Virus record (IMG/VR): IMGVR_UViG_3300010371_000069
Location: 1-38,450 of that record
DNA length: 38,450 nt
Reading direction: 5' to 3' (one strand)
Source of the DNA: a virus
A model generated the notes under the pieces. That model saw only the letters and a program-made list of their open reading frames with translations. It had not been told where the DNA came from and ran no database searches. Made by a program: the position numbers and the translations under genes. Shown in pieces: positions 1-6,407 of the stretch. Within the stretch, counting starts at the first letter, position 1. Each line of letters opens with the position of its first letter.

Positions 1-23
1 AATTGCCATTAAGCGAGGCGAAC

Positions 24-911
24 ATGATCGAGATTATCGCTCGGTCATATTGCGACGGTTACCGTGCGGCAAAGGACCCCGATACAACGCACGTTATCCC
101 CGACTTCTTAGTGGAGCCCGAAGCCGAGATTGGCCCACGCAGTAGCCGCTACGCCTTCAAGGCGATGGACTACTACAACGTGCGTGGCCTACTAGATCGT
201 GAGCAGTTGATCGTCAACGAGCGCGGGCTCGAAGAACTCCCACGCGAGAACCGCGACGAGATGCCGCAGCTTTGGAAAGATATTTGGGCCGAGGCTGCAA
301 AGCGTTCGAGCGACCCGATTATGCAAAGCGCCTTCAACGATGGTTGCCACTACATCATCGAACGCATGAAGCCGACCTTCCAGTCAGTAACTCTCGATCC
401 GGTCATGCCGAAGCTGGCGGCTTACGAAACGCTGCGCCACAAGGGCCACCTGGTTGAAGAATCGGGAGGCTGGCACGACCAGAAGGCGTTCAGCGAATGG
501 AACCGCCTCGTCACCGAAGTGCATCGCGACCTCTGTCATGCGCTCGCGCAGATCGTCGGCGAGCGCCTAATGAACGCCGTGCTCTGCATCGAAGCGAACG
601 GGTGGAGCGTGGTAGTTCACGACGATGGCGGCGAGATTGACACGCACACGCTCGGCGCTAAGTGCAAAATATGCGGCGACGACCCGAATCGGTTTGGTTC
701 TTGCGGCTGCGTCTGTGATGTTCCAAAACAAGCAAATGATGACCTTCCGCAACGCATCCGTACTAAAATCGCCAGGCTTCAGGGCTCAATGAAGGCGCAG
801 CAAAGCGTTCCCAGCACGGACCCCCAGACGCAGCGCATGATTATCAACTCGTACCGCGTGGAGATACAAGACCTCCGCGAGTTACTTGGAGAGGCCGCGA
901 TCAATGGCTGA
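24..911 (+). CDS. Hypothetical phage protein with C-terminal cysteine cluster
   Basis: A 295-residue protein of unknown function. I place the start at ATG 24 because GAGG at 15-18 sits five bases upstream of it; an in-frame TTG at 3 has no visible ribosome binding site. The body is helical and charged. Around residues 212-230 lies a cysteine cluster, CKIC followed by CGCVC, which looks like a small metal-binding knuckle. The last ~40 residues are polar and probably helical. Its stop overlaps the start of the DUF4326 gene by eight bases, so the two are translationally coupled. The position among short early genes suggests an early accessory role; I do not recognise the family. Confidence 0.75.
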   Translation: MIEIIARSYCDGYRAAKDPDTTHVIPDFLVEPEAEIGPRSSRYAFKAMDYYNVRGLLDREQLIVNERGLEELPRENRDEMPQLWKDIWAEAAKRSSDPIMQSAFNDGCHYIIERMKPTFQSVTLDPVMPKLAAYETLRHKGHLVEESGGWHDQKAFSEWNRLVTEVHRDLCHALAQIVGERLMNAVLCIEANGWSVVVHDDGGEIDTHTLGAKCKICGDDPNRFGSCGCVCDVPKQANDDLPQRIRTKIARLQGSMKAQQSVPSTDPQTQRMIINSYRVEIQDLRELLGEAAING

Positions 912-1164
912 ACCGCAAGTCGTTCACAAGCGCGAACCCCATGATGTGTACGTTGGCCGTCCGACAAAGTTCGGCAACCCATTCGTCATCGGCAAGGACG
1001 GTACACGGGAAGAGGTTATCGCGAAGTACCGGGAGTGGATTGCAACAAGCCCGACGCTACTCGCCGCTGCCAGGAAAGAATTGCGCGGCAAGGTGCTTGC
1101 GTGTTGGTGCGCTCCACAAGCCTGCCATGCCGATGTGCTTATGGAGATCGCCAATGCCGACTGA
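904..1164 (+). CDS. DUF4326 family protein
   Basis: An 86-residue protein that matches the DUF4326 pattern along its length. It begins with a VYVGRPTKFGNPF stretch (Y-I/V-G-R ... GNPF), continues with a DGTREEVIAKYREW helix, and ends with GKVLACWCAPQACHADVL, where the Cys and His residues are the family's signature. DUF4326 proteins are common in phages and have no established biochemical role; the conserved polar residues suggest nucleotide or ligand binding. ATG 904 overlaps the stop of the previous gene, and the next gene begins inside its last codons (ATG 1154), so three genes are coupled head to tail. Confidence 0.85.
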   Translation: MAEPQVVHKREPHDVYVGRPTKFGNPFVIGKDGTREEVIAKYREWIATSPTLLAAARKELRGKVLACWCAPQACHADVLMEIANAD

Positions 1165-1528
1165 ACGAAAACTAGATGAGGAACCGCTTTGCCAATACGT
1201 CTATCAGACCGAAGCGCCGCTTAAAGGCGAGTTGCTACGCTGCGAGGCTCCATTGTCGGAGCACGGGCTCGGTATGCTGCGTAAACATGGCTTCGTGCGC
1301 GAGGCGTTCACTTGTCACCATACAATCGACGGCAAGCGTTGTGGCATCCAGCAAATGCATTGGATTCACGACCCGCAGTATGGGCAGACGCATATGTTTA
1401 CGCCAAAGACGAGCATCCCTAGAAACGATTCATGTGTCCCGATCTCGTCGGAACGATTCCCCTCTCCGTTCTCGATGAAATCGTTGAAGGCCGTCTGCGC
1501 GAGATCGCCCTTTTTGCCTCAACCGTGA
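1154..1528 (+). CDS. Hypothetical Cys/His-rich small protein
   Basis: A 124-residue protein beginning at ATG 1154, overlapping the stop of the DUF4326 gene by 11 bases. Cysteines and histidines are concentrated in the first 80 residues (LRCEAP with EHG, then FTCHH, KRCG and HWIHD), suggesting one or two zinc-binding sites. The last ~40 residues are low in secondary-structure signal. I do not recognise a family. The overlap and lack of any other reading frame in this interval support it as a real gene. Confidence 0.65.
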   Translation: MPTERKLDEEPLCQYVYQTEAPLKGELLRCEAPLSEHGLGMLRKHGFVREAFTCHHTIDGKRCGIQQMHWIHDPQYGQTHMFTPKTSIPRNDSCVPISSERFPSPFSMKSLKAVCARSPFLPQP

Positions 1529-1599
1529 CATAAAGCTCAATCTCAAAAAGTAAACAGGCATTAGCGGGAATCACTGTTTCGCTTTAAGGAATTAGTAGT

Positions 1600-1629
1600 C
1601 CCAACCGCTCTCCGCACTTTGAGGTTGGG
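1600..1629 (+). promoter_or_regulatory. Hairpin covering the ribosome binding site of the 1632 gene
   Basis: CCCAACC at 1600-1606 is perfectly complementary to GGTTGGG at 1623-1629. The right arm abuts the GAGG at 1621-1624 that serves ATG 1632. If folded in the mRNA, the stem would occlude the ribosome binding site; as DNA it could be an operator. The preceding ~70 bases hold no gene. Confidence 0.35.
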
Positions 1630-1631
1630 CA

Positions 1632-2213
1632 ATGCACGACGAGTCAGTCGGCCAAGAGTCATCCCACGTCGAAATGTTCGACGCTAGTTATGGTACGCAA
1701 GGCGATTATGCCAGCGGGACCTTTTCTGCGCACCCGGACGATCGACCATTCGTCCCATCGCGTACGGCCGCAGAGCAGGCAGCGATCGACGCAGAACGCG
1801 AGATGCGCAGGATTGAGGAGCAACGCCGTTTGGCGGCCACTCCGGAAGCCAAGGCGCTGTGCGAATCCCTGAAGGATGCTCTACGTGATCGCAATGGCCA
1901 TGTAATACCGCGCAACGATGGAGCCTACCGTTACGATGCGGCTGAAGAACCATTCGTGCCTGAGGTCCGTCCCCTCACGCCCGCGGACGGAAAGCGGTAC
2001 CTCGGGACCAGCATCGAGTCGCTCATGGGGTGCGAGACGTCGTCGCCATCCGATAAGGTGGTCTACCTAACGCGGTCGTTACGCCCGAAGGAAGGCCATC
2101 AATTCATTGGTCGTGCGAGGTCGTCGCGCTCGAGTTCCGGCAGCGTTGGCCATCAAGCACCGCGCGCGCATTCACCCCGCAGCGACGAAGAACGGATGAA
2201 CCAATATGGTTAA
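1632..2213 (+). CDS. Hypothetical protein
   Basis: A 193-residue soluble protein of unknown function. ATG 1632 follows GAGG at 1621-1624. The first 60 residues are acidic and low-complexity (DESVGQESSHVEMFD), followed by a short charged helix (AAIDAEREMRRIEEQRR), and the C-terminal 50 residues are Ser/Arg-rich and probably disordered. A motif FVPE/FVPS occurs twice (near residues 40 and 108). It is preceded by a ~100-base gap and a hairpin, so this may be the first gene of a new transcription or translation unit. Its end overlaps the next start by eight bases. Confidence 0.6.
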   Translation: MHDESVGQESSHVEMFDASYGTQGDYASGTFSAHPDDRPFVPSRTAAEQAAIDAEREMRRIEEQRRLAATPEAKALCESLKDALRDRNGHVIPRNDGAYRYDAAEEPFVPEVRPLTPADGKRYLGTSIESLMGCETSSPSDKVVYLTRSLRPKEGHQFIGRARSSRSSSGSVGHQAPRAHSPRSDEERMNQYG

Positions 2214-2370
2214 AGGTCGTCGTGGTAGGCGTAAGAGCGCCCTTACGGAGATTGGGCGACTACGTATGACGAGCGAGCAGAAAGGCTTTCTCTCTTCTCC
2301 TGGGGGTACGGATGCCGTGCGCGCGATGATCGATGCGCATCTTGCCACCTCGCGAAAGAAGTCAGCATAG
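2206..2370 (+). CDS. Small basic protein, ribbon-helix-helix-like
   Basis: A 54-residue protein starting at ATG 2206 inside the end of the previous gene and ending at TAG 2368-2370, where the next gene starts. The first ten residues are very basic (MVKGRRGRRK). They are followed by RLRMTSEQKGFL, a short glycine turn, and DAVRAMIDAHL. This strand-helix-turn-helix arrangement resembles Arc/MetJ ribbon-helix-helix proteins and many short phage proteins of the form 'R-L-T-x-E-Q ... R-x-x-I-D'. A DNA-binding role is inferred, not shown. Confidence 0.6.
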   Translation: MVKGRRGRRKSALTEIGRLRMTSEQKGFLSSPGGTDAVRAMIDAHLATSRKKSA

Positions 2371-2750
2371 TGCGCAGTTCTGAGCGCTATCTAGCTGGGC
2401 ATGACCTCAGAAACTGCGACGCCGGGAAGCGGGGCGGCATAAGGGAATCGTCCCCGTTTATGAGCACCGCGCCGGGTGTATACGCGGTCGTCTGCACCAA
2501 GAGCGGAAACGCCTATGTCGGCGCGAGCGGGGACTGCAAGAGACGTCTTCGCCAGCATCAACTTGATCTCCGAGAACAGCGTCACATTTGCGCTGCGCTC
2601 ATGCGCGAGTTCAACCTACACGGCGAACTCTATTTTGAATTCCGCTTCTTGGAACGAGTGGTGGATCCGAAAGCGCTCCGGGAGCGCGAACGGCATTGGA
2701 TCCGAGAAATGGGAACACTGAACACACATGGGCGGAAAAGCGCTCGTTGA
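2370..2750 (+). CDS. GIY-YIG family nuclease
   Basis: A 126-residue protein with a GIY-YIG nuclease fold: PGVYAVV (GIY equivalent) at about residues 35-41 and NAYVGAS (YIG equivalent) about ten residues later. KRRLRQH follows with the catalytic arginine region, and ALRERERHWI supplies the acidic residue near the C-terminus. Such stand-alone nucleases in phages act as homing or DNA-processing endonucleases. Start choice is uncertain. GTG 2370 overlaps the preceding TAG and has AAAGAAG eight bases upstream; ATG 2460, directly before the domain, lacks a good ribosome binding site. No helix-turn-helix or zinc-finger specificity domain is visible. Confidence 0.8.
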   Translation: MRSSERYLAGHDLRNCDAGKRGGIRESSPFMSTAPGVYAVVCTKSGNAYVGASGDCKRRLRQHQLDLREQRHICAALMREFNLHGELYFEFRFLERVVDPKALRERERHWIREMGTLNTHGRKSAR

Positions 2751-2775
2751 CTTTTATAAAAAACTACGATAGCAT
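2747..2775 (+). promoter_or_regulatory. Sigma-70-type promoter
   Basis: TTGACT at 2747-2752 and TAGCAT at 2770-2775 are separated by 17 bases, with an A/T-rich spacer. The -35 box overlaps the stop of the GIY-YIG gene. Expected transcription start is about 2782, just before a perfect inverted repeat and 83 bases ahead of an intrinsic terminator. Confidence 0.55.
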
Positions 2776-2781
2776 CAAGGG

Positions 2782-2893
2782 CGGACAACGGACGCATTAA
2801 CGTGACACAGGAACCACGCACGAACGTGCGGTGCGAATGTGTCACGAAAATATGCAAAACAGAGGAGCGGCCGAGGCTGCTCTTTTTTATTTT
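2782..2893 (+). ncRNA. Candidate small structured RNA
   Basis: This ~110-base stretch has its own promoter (2747-2775) and ends in an intrinsic terminator. CGTGACACA at 2801-2809 pairs perfectly with TGTGTCACG at 2838-2846. Nested inside, GCAC at 2818-2821 pairs with GTGC at 2826-2829, extendable by neighbouring pairs with one bulge. The two stems form one long hairpin, followed by an unpaired A-rich linker and the terminator. No convincing protein frame with a ribosome binding site lies in it. Family unknown; it could instead be an untranslated leader with an attenuator for the downstream genes. Confidence 0.4.
2865..2893 (+). terminator. Rho-independent terminator
   Basis: GAGCGGC (2865-2871) pairs with GCTGCTC (2876-2882), with one G-U pair and a four-base loop, followed by TTTTTTATTTT. 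It lies before the GAGG and ATG of the 2907 gene, so it would attenuate transcription into the next cluster. Confidence 0.75.
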
Positions 2894-2906
2894 GAGGCGG
2901 TGTGCT

Positions 2907-3098
2907 ATGTCGCGTGGCGGCCTTCCGATCTATCGGCGGCAAGCAATGTACCGTGCGATCGAAGCAGAGAACGCCCGTGCCGAAATGGGGCGCTCGTCGG
3001 TCGCCGTCACTCCGTGCACGACGCCAGCGCCTGAAGATCACCGCGACGTCACGGAAATCGCGCGCGCCGCAAGCGCAGCGCTCAAAGGTGCCGTATGA
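2907..3098 (+). CDS. Hypothetical small protein
   Basis: A 63-residue protein. ATG 2907 follows GAGG at 2894-2897 with nine-base spacing. An upstream GTG in frame would run through the terminator hairpin and is not used here. The N-terminus (RGGLPIYRRQAMYRAIEAENARAEMG) looks like a basic amphipathic helix; the rest is Ala/Thr-rich. No family recognised. Its stop overlaps the ATG of the next gene (ATGA), so they are coupled. Confidence 0.5.
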   Translation: MSRGGLPIYRRQAMYRAIEAENARAEMGRSSVAVTPCTTPAPEDHRDVTEIARAASAALKGAV

Positions 3099-3331
3099 AA
3101 GTTTTCGACCCACTCGTAAGCGCGTGGCGAGCCCTCACGATGCTTTTTGGCAATCTGCTCGACGCGCTCTTTCGCGACGAGTACGAGGTGTTGAAGCCCG
3201 AGCTATTTCCGACCCCGATCGTGGAGCCCAAGGCCGTGGTGCCGCAAAAGCGCCGCAAGAAGACGCAAGCCAAGAAGAAGGCTCGCGCAAAGAAGATGAC
3301 GGCCAAGCCCACAAAGAAGGCGAAGCGTTGA
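3095..3331 (+). CDS. Small protein with histone-H1-like lysine-rich tail
   Basis: A 78-residue protein. The first 45 residues form a hydrophobic, helical N-terminus (VSAWRALTMLFGNLLDALF). From about residue 50 it is almost entirely Lys, Arg, Ala, Gln and Pro (QKRRKKTQAKKKARAKK and so on), resembling the C-terminal tail of histone H1 and bacterial H1-like proteins. Such tails bind nucleic acid non-specifically. A nucleoid or DNA-compaction role is inferred from composition only. It starts on an ATGA overlap with the upstream gene and its stop overlaps a TTG start downstream. Confidence 0.6.
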   Translation: MKVFDPLVSAWRALTMLFGNLLDALFRDEYEVLKPELFPTPIVEPKAVVPQKRRKKTQAKKKARAKKMTAKPTKKAKR

Positions 3332-3768
3332 AAACGCCCGTTTGCCTCATATGCCGGCTGAAATACAAGAACGCTCAAACTCGCGACCAGCACGGAAAGC
3401 GCGCGCACGGCGAGCCCAACGCTAAGTGGCAGGGCCTCGCGGAAGATTACCCGAGCGTGAAGTTCCAGCACGCGATGCCAGGTCGGCATGTGCGTCCGGG
3501 CGATAACTCGGCGCTTCCCGATCTCATTCTGGCGAAGACGCGGACAATTCCGCCGAAGGAAGACCGCGGCCAAGCCGATTTGCTCGAAGCGCTCCCGTGG
3601 GTACGCGTTCCGCGGAATCCTCAGGCTTGCGACAACGTCGCGGCGGCGTGCGGTGCGATGGCGCGTTCGTTCGACAACGTGAGCGAGACGTTCACCGCGC
3701 TTATGAGTCTGCGGGACTACTATCTCGCATGCGGTGCGCGTTTGCGCAAGCAAAAAGCGGCGGCGTAG
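3328..3768 (+). CDS. C2H2-type zinc-finger-like protein
   Basis: A 146-residue protein read from TTG 3328, which overlaps the TGA of the previous gene. Near its N-terminus is a spaced C-x2-C-x12-H-x4-H pattern (CLIC ... QHGKRAH, residues about 5-26), the spacing of a classical C2H2 finger. The usual hydrophobic positions are partly conserved. Residues 30-90 resemble a short region rich in Pro/Asp (RPGDNSALPDLILAKTRT), and the C-terminus is helical. Probably a DNA- or RNA-binding early protein. A longer frame extends upstream of 3328 but is a shadow of two other genes. Confidence 0.6.
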   Translation: MKTPVCLICRLKYKNAQTRDQHGKRAHGEPNAKWQGLAEDYPSVKFQHAMPGRHVRPGDNSALPDLILAKTRTIPPKEDRGQADLLEALPWVRVPRNPQACDNVAAACGAMARSFDNVSETFTALMSLRDYYLACGARLRKQKAAA

Positions 3769-3851
3769 CCCTCGGGTGTAACCCCTGTCATCTTCGGGGC
3801 TTGTACTTTAGGCTTGACGGCATACCGGGAGTCATTCCAAAAAGAACATCG

Positions 3852-4103
3852 ATGACCGATGAAGACTACGTTTGCCGCATCACGGACGTCGAAGCCTACT
3901 TCAACCGCCGAGCCTGGCGTTACGGCGGTCGCGGGGATCTTTATCTCCCAGACGCACGAGAAGCCATGCTCTTCGTGACTTACTGCGTCGATGCTGACTT
4001 CTGTGGCGAACCACGACCGCAGCCACACCTCACCCCGCATATCGCGCGCATCGCCCTTGAGGCGCTCGCGGAGTTCGATCGCCGCTGGACGGCGGAGGCA
4101 TAA
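3852..4103 (+). CDS. Hypothetical small protein
   Basis: An 83-residue acidic protein (MTDEDYVCRITDVEAYFNRR). The frame is open further upstream, but ATG 3852 is the first start beyond the end of the preceding gene. The ribosome binding site is weak (AAAGAAC). No domain recognised; the C-terminal 30 residues form a likely helix (ARIALEALAEFDRRW). The ~80 bases before it hold a short CCCC/GGGG hairpin and no gene. Its stop overlaps the next start (TAATG). Confidence 0.55.
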   Translation: MTDEDYVCRITDVEAYFNRRAWRYGGRGDLYLPDAREAMLFVTYCVDADFCGEPRPQPHLTPHIARIALEALAEFDRRWTAEA

Positions 4104-4354
4104 TGCAACTCGCAAAGGGCCTATGGGTGTCACCCTGGCGCAAGCGCGTCATCAAGGGTGTTCCTCACCATATTTGCGATGTCGCCCCATCGCGCAAGGA
4201 TCGCAACAAGCAGCACGTCGAGGTGAAAATCCCCGTGCATGAGCTCAGCGCGGTGCCGAACGACAAGCGGCAGGCGTTCCTTGCTGAGCAAATCGTACAA
4301 GCTGCAAAGATTCTCGGAATTGTGAAAGGCGAGCAGCAGCCCGCCGCAATCTAA
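4103..4354 (+). CDS. Hypothetical small basic protein
   Basis: An 83-residue protein starting at ATG 4103 on a TAATG overlap. It has a Trp/Arg/Lys-rich N-terminus (LWVSPWRKRVIKGV), a probable beta segment (KQHVEVKIPVHEL) and a C-terminal helix (RQAFLAEQIVQAAKILGIV). I do not recognise the family. Its place immediately before the terminase small subunit is typical of small early or packaging-associated phage genes, but no function can be assigned. Confidence 0.6.
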   Translation: MQLAKGLWVSPWRKRVIKGVPHHICDVAPSRKDRNKQHVEVKIPVHELSAVPNDKRQAFLAEQIVQAAKILGIVKGEQQPAAI

Positions 4355-4356
4355 AC

Positions 4357-4404
4357 GCGCGCTGGACGCGCTAGGAGGCGACTCGCTAGATGCGAGCGTT
4401 GTGA
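4357..4404 (+). promoter_or_regulatory. Two hairpins and a strong Shine-Dalgarno minicistron before terS
   Basis: GCGCG (4357-4361) pairs with CGCGC (4367-4371), and CTCGC (4382-4386) pairs with GCGAG (4392-4396). Between them AGGAGG (4373-4378) is a near-perfect Shine-Dalgarno sequence. The nearest ATG (4390) encodes only M-R-A-L before TGA at 4402-4404, four bases before the real terS ATG. This suggests translation coupling by a minigene, or a terminase recognition site. Confidence 0.35.
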
Positions 4405-4407
4405 AAG

Positions 4408-4884
4408 ATGGCCGGCGACTCTCGACCGAACTGGCTCGCAATCCGCACTTACTATTTCTCAAGCTCCACGATCACGTACGAGCAGTGCCATCAAAAGTTC
4501 GGAGTCTCGTCCCGAAGCATTGAATCGAAGGGCTCTAAAGAGGGCTGGGTCGATGAGCGCCGCCGTATCTTCGGTGAAGCGCAAGTTCAACTTCGGGGAA
4601 CTTCGGTGGCCGATGCGGGTGCGGGACTCGCGCAACATGCGGACCTCGCAGATCAACTCGTCGCGGCTGTAAAGACCGGCCTCGCTGAACTTCACGAGAT
4701 GAAGCCCGGACGCAGTAAAGCCGAAACACTCAAGACGCTTGCAGAGACCGCTGACAAAGCCGTGAGGCTTTCACGCGACGTTCGCGGCATTCGTCAAGGC
4801 GAGCCGTCGAAAGAGACCAACGAAGAGACTGGACTTGAGCTGCGGTACACCGTGCACGACGCCGATGAAGCGGCGAGTGGGTAG
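4408..4884 (+). CDS. terS: Terminase small subunit
   Basis: A 158-residue protein placed directly upstream of the large terminase and overlapping it by one base. The N-terminal ~50 residues read as a helix-turn-helix: W-x-A-I-R-x-Y-Y, then TITYEQCHQKFGVSSRSIESKGSKEGW. This pattern is characteristic of phage terminase small subunits that bind pac or cos DNA. The middle and C-terminal parts are helical and would mediate oligomerisation. Length and gene order fit the family. It would recognise viral DNA and load the large subunit. The ribosome binding site is weak, with a four-codon minicistron immediately upstream. Confidence 0.8.
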   Translation: MAGDSRPNWLAIRTYYFSSSTITYEQCHQKFGVSSRSIESKGSKEGWVDERRRIFGEAQVQLRGTSVADAGAGLAQHADLADQLVAAVKTGLAELHEMKPGRSKAETLKTLAETADKAVRLSRDVRGIRQGEPSKETNEETGLELRYTVHDADEAASG

Positions 4885-6407
4885 TGCCGGCAATCGATAT
4901 TCCCGTTACTCCAGGGCAAGCCGAGTGGCTGCGCTACAAGGGTAAAACGGCGGGCGTCGACGGCGGCGTCGCATCAGGCAAGACGTTTATTCATTCCGAT
5001 TGGGTCGGCGTGTTGAGGGCTGGAGAGTTTCCGCTTTCGCAGTCGCTCATCGTTGGCGCAACGCGCAAACAGGTGAAAGAAGGTACCCTTGTCACCTTCA
5101 AGCAGCGTCTCGACGACATCGGCATTAAGTATCGCGAGAATCTCAGCGATCTCTCGATCCGCTTACTCAACGGCCCGATGCGTGGCCATCGTATCCAAGC
5201 CGGTTGGGTTGAGAATCGTGCGTTCCTCCGGTTCAAGTCGATGGAATTCGACACGATCTGGTGCGACGAAGTGCAAATTTGGGGCAACGGCCATGAGGCA
5301 TTGCTCTACCTCTTCACGAGAAATCGGCCGTCGCCGTGGGTCGCGAGTTGCGTGGAGCGCGTCCGACGTGCGCACGAACTTGGAATTGAGCCGGACGCAA
5401 AGGATCTGAAGTATGCGGCGATGCAGCCGCAGCTTCGCTTCTCGTTTAATCCGCCGTGGACCACCACCCATTGGCTGCACACGACCTACATCGATCCAGT
5501 TGACGATGAGGGCAACAGCACCGAGGGCGGCAAGGACGACGTCGGCAACGAGGTTCGACTCTTTCGCTGGTCGACGCTTGATAACACGCTGCTCCCGCGG
5601 CGCGAAGAATACATCGCGAACCTCCGCAAAACGATGCCGCCCGATGTGTTTCGCATCGAAGTGCTCGGTGAGAGTGGCGACGTCGGGGTAGGCCGTGCGT
5701 ATACGTCGTTCATTAAGAGTCGGCACACGTCAGCGGTTCCTGACCTGCCGCACGTCGCGAAGGTCGGCGATCGATACGAGATCCAGTACGCTCCCGATCG
5801 TCCGCTTGTGTGGATGCACGACTTCGGTGTGAATCCGCGCGTTTACAATATCGGCCAGGTGCACCGGCTTCCAAAACCGGTAGCTGGGTATCAGGATATG
5901 CTGCTCTACATCCTTGCGGAAGCGTGGATTATGAATGGCGATACGCTCAAGGCTATCGGCGACTTCGTCGAACGCTTCCCGGCAGGCCAGTGGCCGCGCG
6001 TCTTCGTGTACGGTGACGCATCGGGTAAGAACCCGAGCGCACCAACGGGCGAAAGCGATTTCGGCCTACTGCAAAGCGATCCGCGGCTCAAGCCCTACCG
6101 TATTTCGATTCACAAGCGCGACGGTAACCCGCCGATCGTGGATCGGGTGGTCGCAGTCAACACGAAACTATTAAACGCGGACGACCAAATCGGCGTGCTG
6201 TTTCATCCGCGGGTGAAGCGCACAATAACCGACTTTCAGCAGACGCGCTGGATTGAAGGCAAGCGTAAACTCGATCATGGCTCACCAGCCAAGGGCATCT
6301 TTCTCACCCACCTTTCGGATGACGTCGGCTACATGATTGAACGCGAGTGGCCAATCAAGATCCGTAAGGCGATTCGCAGAACCGGCCAAGGGACGACGAT
6401 ACGCTAA
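4884..6407 (+). CDS. terL: Terminase large subunit
   Basis: A 507-residue packaging ATPase/nuclease that pumps DNA into the prohead and cuts it. Walker A is GGVASGKT at residues 27-34. The Walker B acid pair is in FDTIWCDE, ending at residues 128-129. The C-terminal RNase H-like nuclease shows WMHDFG (Asp near 313), VYGDASG (Asp near 378) and HLSDDVGY (Asp near 479-480). The start is GTG 4884 overlapping the stop of terS. Both ATPase and nuclease halves appear intact, and the length is normal. The next gene, portal, begins on a TAATG overlap. Confidence 0.95.
   Translation: MPAIDIPVTPGQAEWLRYKGKTAGVDGGVASGKTFIHSDWVGVLRAGEFPLSQSLIVGATRKQVKEGTLVTFKQRLDDIGIKYRENLSDLSIRLLNGPMRGHRIQAGWVENRAFLRFKSMEFDTIWCDEVQIWGNGHEALLYLFTRNRPSPWVASCVERVRRAHELGIEPDAKDLKYAAMQPQLRFSFNPPWTTTHWLHTTYIDPVDDEGNSTEGGKDDVGNEVRLFRWSTLDNTLLPRREEYIANLRKTMPPDVFRIEVLGESGDVGVGRAYTSFIKSRHTSAVPDLPHVAKVGDRYEIQYAPDRPLVWMHDFGVNPRVYNIGQVHRLPKPVAGYQDMLLYILAEAWIMNGDTLKAIGDFVERFPAGQWPRVFVYGDASGKNPSAPTGESDFGLLQSDPRLKPYRISIHKRDGNPPIVDRVVAVNTKLLNADDQIGVLFHPRVKRTITDFQQTRWIEGKRKLDHGSPAKGIFLTHLSDDVGYMIEREWPIKIRKAIRRTGQGTTIR

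Noticed and set aside
3082-3753. Long minus-strand ORF
   Set aside because: It is antisense to the H1-like and zinc-finger genes and has shadow-type composition, without a ribosome binding site.
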